Program-made: the position numbers and the translations under genes
From: Phymorhynchus buccinoides
Lineage: Eukaryota; Mollusca; Gastropoda; Neogastropoda; Raphitomidae
Length of the DNA: 64,000 bases
Assembly: GCA_017654935.2 (NCBI GenBank)
Contig: CM065711.1
Location: forward strand, 24,849,471 to 24,913,470
Direction: 5' to 3'
Part shown: piece by piece, positions 58,030 through 64,000 of the stretch
How the letters are laid out: each line of letters begins with the position of its first letter
Position numbering within the stretch: position 1 is the stretch's first letter
Notes under the pieces: model-generated
Database searches by the model: none
Told to the model about the DNA's origin: nothing
Seen by the model: only the letters and a program-made list of their open reading frames with translations

Positions 58030-59304
58030 ATGACGTCACTTCCTGTCAGTATCGCACTGAACGTTTCGCTGCAGCTGATTGGCTGGACAACCAACACGGC
58101 GACCCAATCGAATAACCAATCAGATCCTTCCATGAAAAACCAATCAAATCCTCCCAGGACGATCGCCAGGAACTGGTCGATTCCTACAGGCTGCACTGTG
58201 GTGTCTTTAAGTCAGATGGATTTCTCCCAGTATGACTACCCTGACGGAATTGTCAGTACGGGCATTCGGGATTTGATTGAAGACATTCGAAAGTATACGG
58301 AAATCATCCAGATTGTGATTGGCTTACCCATGAACGTCATCAACATGGCGGTGTTTTGGAGACAGGGGTTGAAAGATCGTGTGGTGCTCTGTCTCTTCTT
58401 CCTGTCTTTCACCGACGGAGTGATTTTCGCTGGCTCCATGTTTACTCAGGCTGAAGAATTCTACAATCTGTTCACCTCCCGTAAAGGAATCGGTCCGTAT
58501 TTAACGTTCCTCATCAACAACGATGTGTTCATTTTCAAAGGATTGTACTACACTTCGCCCATCCTTTCCGTTATCATAGCCTTCGAGCGATGCTTGTGCA
58601 TGTTCAACCCCCTCACTCTGAAAACCTTAATCCGCACAAGGACTATGGCGGCCATCATCTTTTCTGTTTTCGTCTCTAGCTTTGTGCTGACGTTCCCAGT
58701 CAATTTACGCTACCGCATTCGATGCCTCTACGACCCGCTGTTGAACTTTCAAACCAAGATTGCCGTAGAGTCTGAATTCTTCGCAGCGAACAAAAGACTT
58801 ATCGGAATCTTAGACACCGTCGTGTTGAGCGTCGGAATACGTACGGCCTCGATGATTGTGGTTGTGATTGCGACCGTTATGACAGTCGTGAAACTGAATC
58901 GCATCATCAAATTTCGAACACAATCGTCTTCCATTCTGCCATCGCGGGAAATCACTCTAACCCGGATGCTGATCGCGAGTTCTGTTCTGTTCATCATCTG
59001 TTCCTCGCCCTATGCTATCTTCAATTTTGGTCGATTGTTTTTTCCTGAGGTGAAATTCGGGCAAAAAGAAAATAATTTGTATTTGTGCTGCGCGTGGATT
59101 GGAGGTGGTTTGATCGATATAAAACCTTGTATTAATGTGTTCGTTTATTACGCTACTGGTTCGCGCTTTCGAGAAACGTTTTGGGAATTGTGTGGTCGAA
59201 AGTCACAGAACCGACCGTCTTCATCTTCTTTTTCGCACAGTCATCCTCATAGTTGTGGTGAGGAGGGACAGGATTCCAAACAAAGGCCAAGGACTTTCGA
59301 CTGA
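58030..59304 (+). CDS. Rhodopsin-class GPCR, mollusc chemosensory-receptor type (copy C)
   Basis: 424 codons, single exon. Matches B except Ser305 (two base changes, CCATCG for CCGTTG) and His405. The same ERC at TM3 and NVFVYY at TM7, the same glycosylation sites, and the same CRE and CCAAT cluster at the 5' end are present. Alternative start at Met63 (58,216). Either a true paralogue or the other allele of B. Intact frame supports function. Confidence 0.88.
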   Translation: MTSLPVSIALNVSLQLIGWTTNTATQSNNQSDPSMKNQSNPPRTIARNWSIPTGCTVVSLSQMDFSQYDYPDGIVSTGIRDLIEDIRKYTEIIQIVIGLPMNVINMAVFWRQGLKDRVVLCLFFLSFTDGVIFAGSMFTQAEEFYNLFTSRKGIGPYLTFLINNDVFIFKGLYYTSPILSVIIAFERCLCMFNPLTLKTLIRTRTMAAIIFSVFVSSFVLTFPVNLRYRIRCLYDPLLNFQTKIAVESEFFAANKRLIGILDTVVLSVGIRTASMIVVVIATVMTVVKLNRIIKFRTQSSSILPSREITLTRMLIASSVLFIICSSPYAIFNFGRLFFPEVKFGQKENNLYLCCAWIGGGLIDIKPCINVFVYYATGSRFRETFWELCGRKSQNRPSSSSFSHSHPHSCGEEGQDSKQRPRTFD

Positions 59305-60037
59305 CGTAAATTTCCTCCTCATCATCATTTATGTGACAGCATACAATCTGCCATTTAAATCTAGCTCCAAAAACACAAAGCGATTGAGCCTCGAAGGATT
59401 TGCCTCTTGTGTTTTGCAGATATGGTTGTTTGTCTTTTTTCTGCATCTGTTTTGTTTTAACTCTTCTAGCTCCAAGAGCAAAAATACATTGCAAATGACG
59501 TTACTCTACACTTAACCAACGTCGGTTACACATCACCACCAAACTTCCTGCCTTGTGCTTGACTTATTTTTAGAGTCAATGTCACTGTGTTTTGTTTGTT
59601 TTTGTTGTTGTTGTTGTTGTTGTTGTAAATGCTTGTTAATGCCAGGAGGAAAATGTGTTGAAATACACAGCGCTAGAAGAGTCTAAAAAATTAGAAAAAG
59701 AATGTTTTAGAACATTTTTTTTTTAATCAATGACATATCATCAGGAAAAACAATTTCCCCTTTCTCATAAAGACACACATCAAACACAGGAATGGTTGAA
59801 AAAAATAATTGTCTATTCACCAGAAAAATAATTTTTTTTGTTCTTTGAATCAAAATACCCAAAACCATTTTGTTTCCTCCCCTGTCTGAAGTTCAAGTCA
59901 ACGAAATTCAGCAAAACACATAAAATTATGACACAATCTTCAAAGTATATACAAACTTATAATATACAATGTTAATATAATACTTAATATAACATTATAT
60001 AGCGTATATCGATGGCTTGGAGTTAATACGGACTATC
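59305..60037. other. Receptor C 3' flank
   Basis: Colinear with 37,219-37,951, with a shorter (TTG)n. No gene. Confidence 0.7.
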
Positions 60038-60374
60038 TAATACGGACCCACTTAAACTTAACTTTTTATTCCCTTTTCTTCCATTTTTATGAATTATTAG
60101 TTTTTAGAATAATGTTTCATGACCTTGATATTCATGTTTGTTTATATTGTTCACCTTTTCCCGGAAGTCAGTTGTATTGATCATTATTTAGCTTATCTTA
60201 CAAAGTGTGACCGACTTCCATAAATTGTAAAGTGTGATGCAGCCTGTTGCTAGTACGATGTCTATGTGTTGAGTACTTTTATAAGCCTCGGCTTGTTGTA
60301 CTCTTGTCTACATATATATTGTGTTGTTGCAAAAGTGTGTCAATAAAGCATTTGTTTAAACCAATTGACGTATT
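60038..60374 (+). mobile_element. LINE 3'-end insertion after receptor C
   Basis: Same insertion as 37,952-38,288. After it, C has an extra partial repeat (AAACAATGACTACAGAAATA at 60,479) not in B. Confidence 0.78.
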
Positions 60375-61079
60375 ATTGGATTTATTACAAAAACTATAAA
60401 CTTGTATCAAACAATGACTGCAGAAATATAAAAAGTGGTTTTTTTGCTGTTTATATTTCACCAGTCTAAAGTTGTATCAAACAATGACTACAGAAATATA
60501 AAAGGGGGTTTTCTATACAAGTTATCAGTTTTCGTAATAAGTTGAATAATATGTCAATGGACTATCTAAATATAGTCCGTTTTGACTCCAAGACATCGAT
60601 ATATGAAAGTATATAACACCAAAAAATAATAATGAAGAGAATTGGCAAACTTGTACATAAGACCTACTCATCCCTCCCTCCCACCCCCATCCCCGTCAAT
60701 TTGTTTTCACTGAAGATTTTCACAGAGAAGCTAAAGTCAGCCATTCTTGGGTAAAAAGGGATAGAGTTAGGATCAGCCTACAGTTATTGTCGTGAAACAG
60801 AACAGAAGCAGACTTTGAGATCGAGAGTCATAAACATGAGAGGGAGGGTGGTGGTGGGGGTGTCTAATGTACAAATGTACAACCTTGCCAATGATTTTAC
60901 TAACTGACAAGTCATTTACTGCCAGTGGGGTGCTTAACGTGCGCAAGTTGCGTGAGTTGTGGGCATGCGAGACTTCGGTTGTTTTTTTGTTGGTGGGTTG
61001 TTGGTTTCTTTCCGTTCTGTACAGCCGTGGTAGAAAACTTTCATCACATTTCAAGTCCTCCATGGTTGTAGTAGAGTGG

Positions 61080-61412
61080 TACAAGGAAGTGGGCATGCAC
61101 CCTGGGCACGGCAATGTATAATTATTTGTGCAATGGCTGTGGTACAGCGGTATGGAGAGTGGGGATGTACCCTGGGCATGGCAATGTATAATTATGGTTT
61201 GTGTCATGGCTGTGGTAGGGTGGTACGGAGAGTTGGGATGTACCCTGGGCATGGCAATGTATAATTATGGTTTGTGCAATGGCTGTGGTAGAGTGGTACG
61301 GAGAGTTGGGATGTACCCTGGGCATGGCAATGTATAATTATGGTTTGTGCAATGGCTGTGGTAGAGTGGTACGAAGAGTGGGGATGTACCCTGGGCACGG
61401 CAATGTAAATGA
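61080..61412 (+). repeat. 73-bp tandem repeat (copy C)
   Basis: Same array as 38,945-39,292, same number of units, with a three-base loss in the first unit. Confidence 0.92.
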
Positions 61413-61583
61413 CGTGTGGAAAGGTGGGGTAGCCCCCCCCCCCCCCCCCCCATCCCCATCCACCCCTGCTGGTGGTACTGGGTCACATATATATTATTTT
61501 ACCCTCACACCGTTGTCAGTTGAAGGAGTAAAGAGCTGTGTACGGTAGGTGACAGTACGGACATTACTGTGTGGAGTGTGCCT

Positions 61584-61730
<147 letters not shown>

Positions 61731-62234
61731 ACATAGAGAGAGACACGAAGACGAATACGAATGTTTAATCAGGTCAAGCATAGCCCCATACTGATGAAGT
61801 TCATATAAACAAATTTGTGTAAGAAAAAGAAGGAAGAAGCCAAGCGAACACATCATAACTGAAATAGTGCATACACAAATGCAACAAAACGCAGTACTCC
61901 TAATTCAAAGTATATGCCTAGGTCAATGCATTATGAATTATCTTGCTAGTTTCGTAGATGTACAAAGCTAAATCCAACAGAGTTTTTTCATGTTTTTATG
62001 CAGACAATAGAATCGCCCGAAAGTTGCATGGGTCAGAATAGAACTTTGGCTTTATGAATTTCATTCTATGATTGTTCAAGACCGGACAGCAAAACAAAAA
62101 CATGCACTTCGTCTTCTCTTGCTGAGGTACACAGACTACAAATCAAATCATTATTTACATGTCTGAATCTTAAACGATGGCATGCAATTATTGAAACACC
62201 AAGTCTAAATTTGGTAAACGCAGCTTTAACATAA

Positions 62235-64000
<1,766 letters not shown>

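Overview
The window is animal nuclear DNA, most likely from a mollusc and probably a marine gastropod. It is dominated by non-LTR retrotransposons of several clades, a Helitron, Penelope-like fragments, hAT-type inverted-repeat elements and very long CT/GA, GT/CA and short tandem repeats. The only host-like genes are three copies of one intronless rhodopsin-class receptor. Their TM1-TM2 region (NVINMAVFWRQGLKDRVVLC) resembles the chemosensory receptor families expanded in gastropods. The organism call is inference; nothing in the window names a species.

Layout. 1-0.64 kb: 3' end of a LINE with an RNase H-type tail. 0.86-1.57 kb: Penelope-like reverse transcriptase and ORF1-like remnants. 3.5-10 kb: a decayed autonomous Helitron (Rep HUH nuclease, SF1 helicase) whose helicase frame runs directly into a ubiquitin-specific protease domain. 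11.5-14.65 kb: CR1-like LINE with broken endonuclease and intact RT. 16.48-23.40 kb: a hAT-type element with matching ends and 8-bp flanking duplications. It contains receptor copy A and a later LINE insertion. 23.8-42.9 kb: receptor unit B, with a Rex1-like LINE split by another LINE, minisatellites, an exon-like open segment, a truncated L1/Tx1-like LINE nested in an older LINE, receptor copy B, a 73-bp tandem repeat and a minus-strand L2-like LINE. 43.4-47.6 kb: LINE fragment, 61-bp minisatellite, second hAT-type element, Penelope GIY-YIG remnant with a 74-bp array. 47,649-48,148: gap of exactly 500 N. 48.6-64 kb: unit C, a second version of unit B offset by about 22.1 kb.

How the parts relate. 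Copies B and C of the receptor differ by two residues in 424, while A differs from B at roughly 40. An A-type duplication is therefore old. The B/C pair is either a recent tandem duplication or two haplotypes of one locus placed side by side across the gap. Shared nested insertions (same 23-bp target duplication, same LINE 3'-end insertion after the receptor, same internal deletion in L2) show B and C are one locus by descent. Unit C is patchy: near-identical stretches alternate with stretches full of small indels, as in poorly polished sequence beside a gap.

The strongest leads are the Helitron with a fused USP protease, the receptor copy lying between hAT-type ends, and the 27-bp repeat array directly upstream of every receptor copy. 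All family calls were made by eye from motifs; no search was run.
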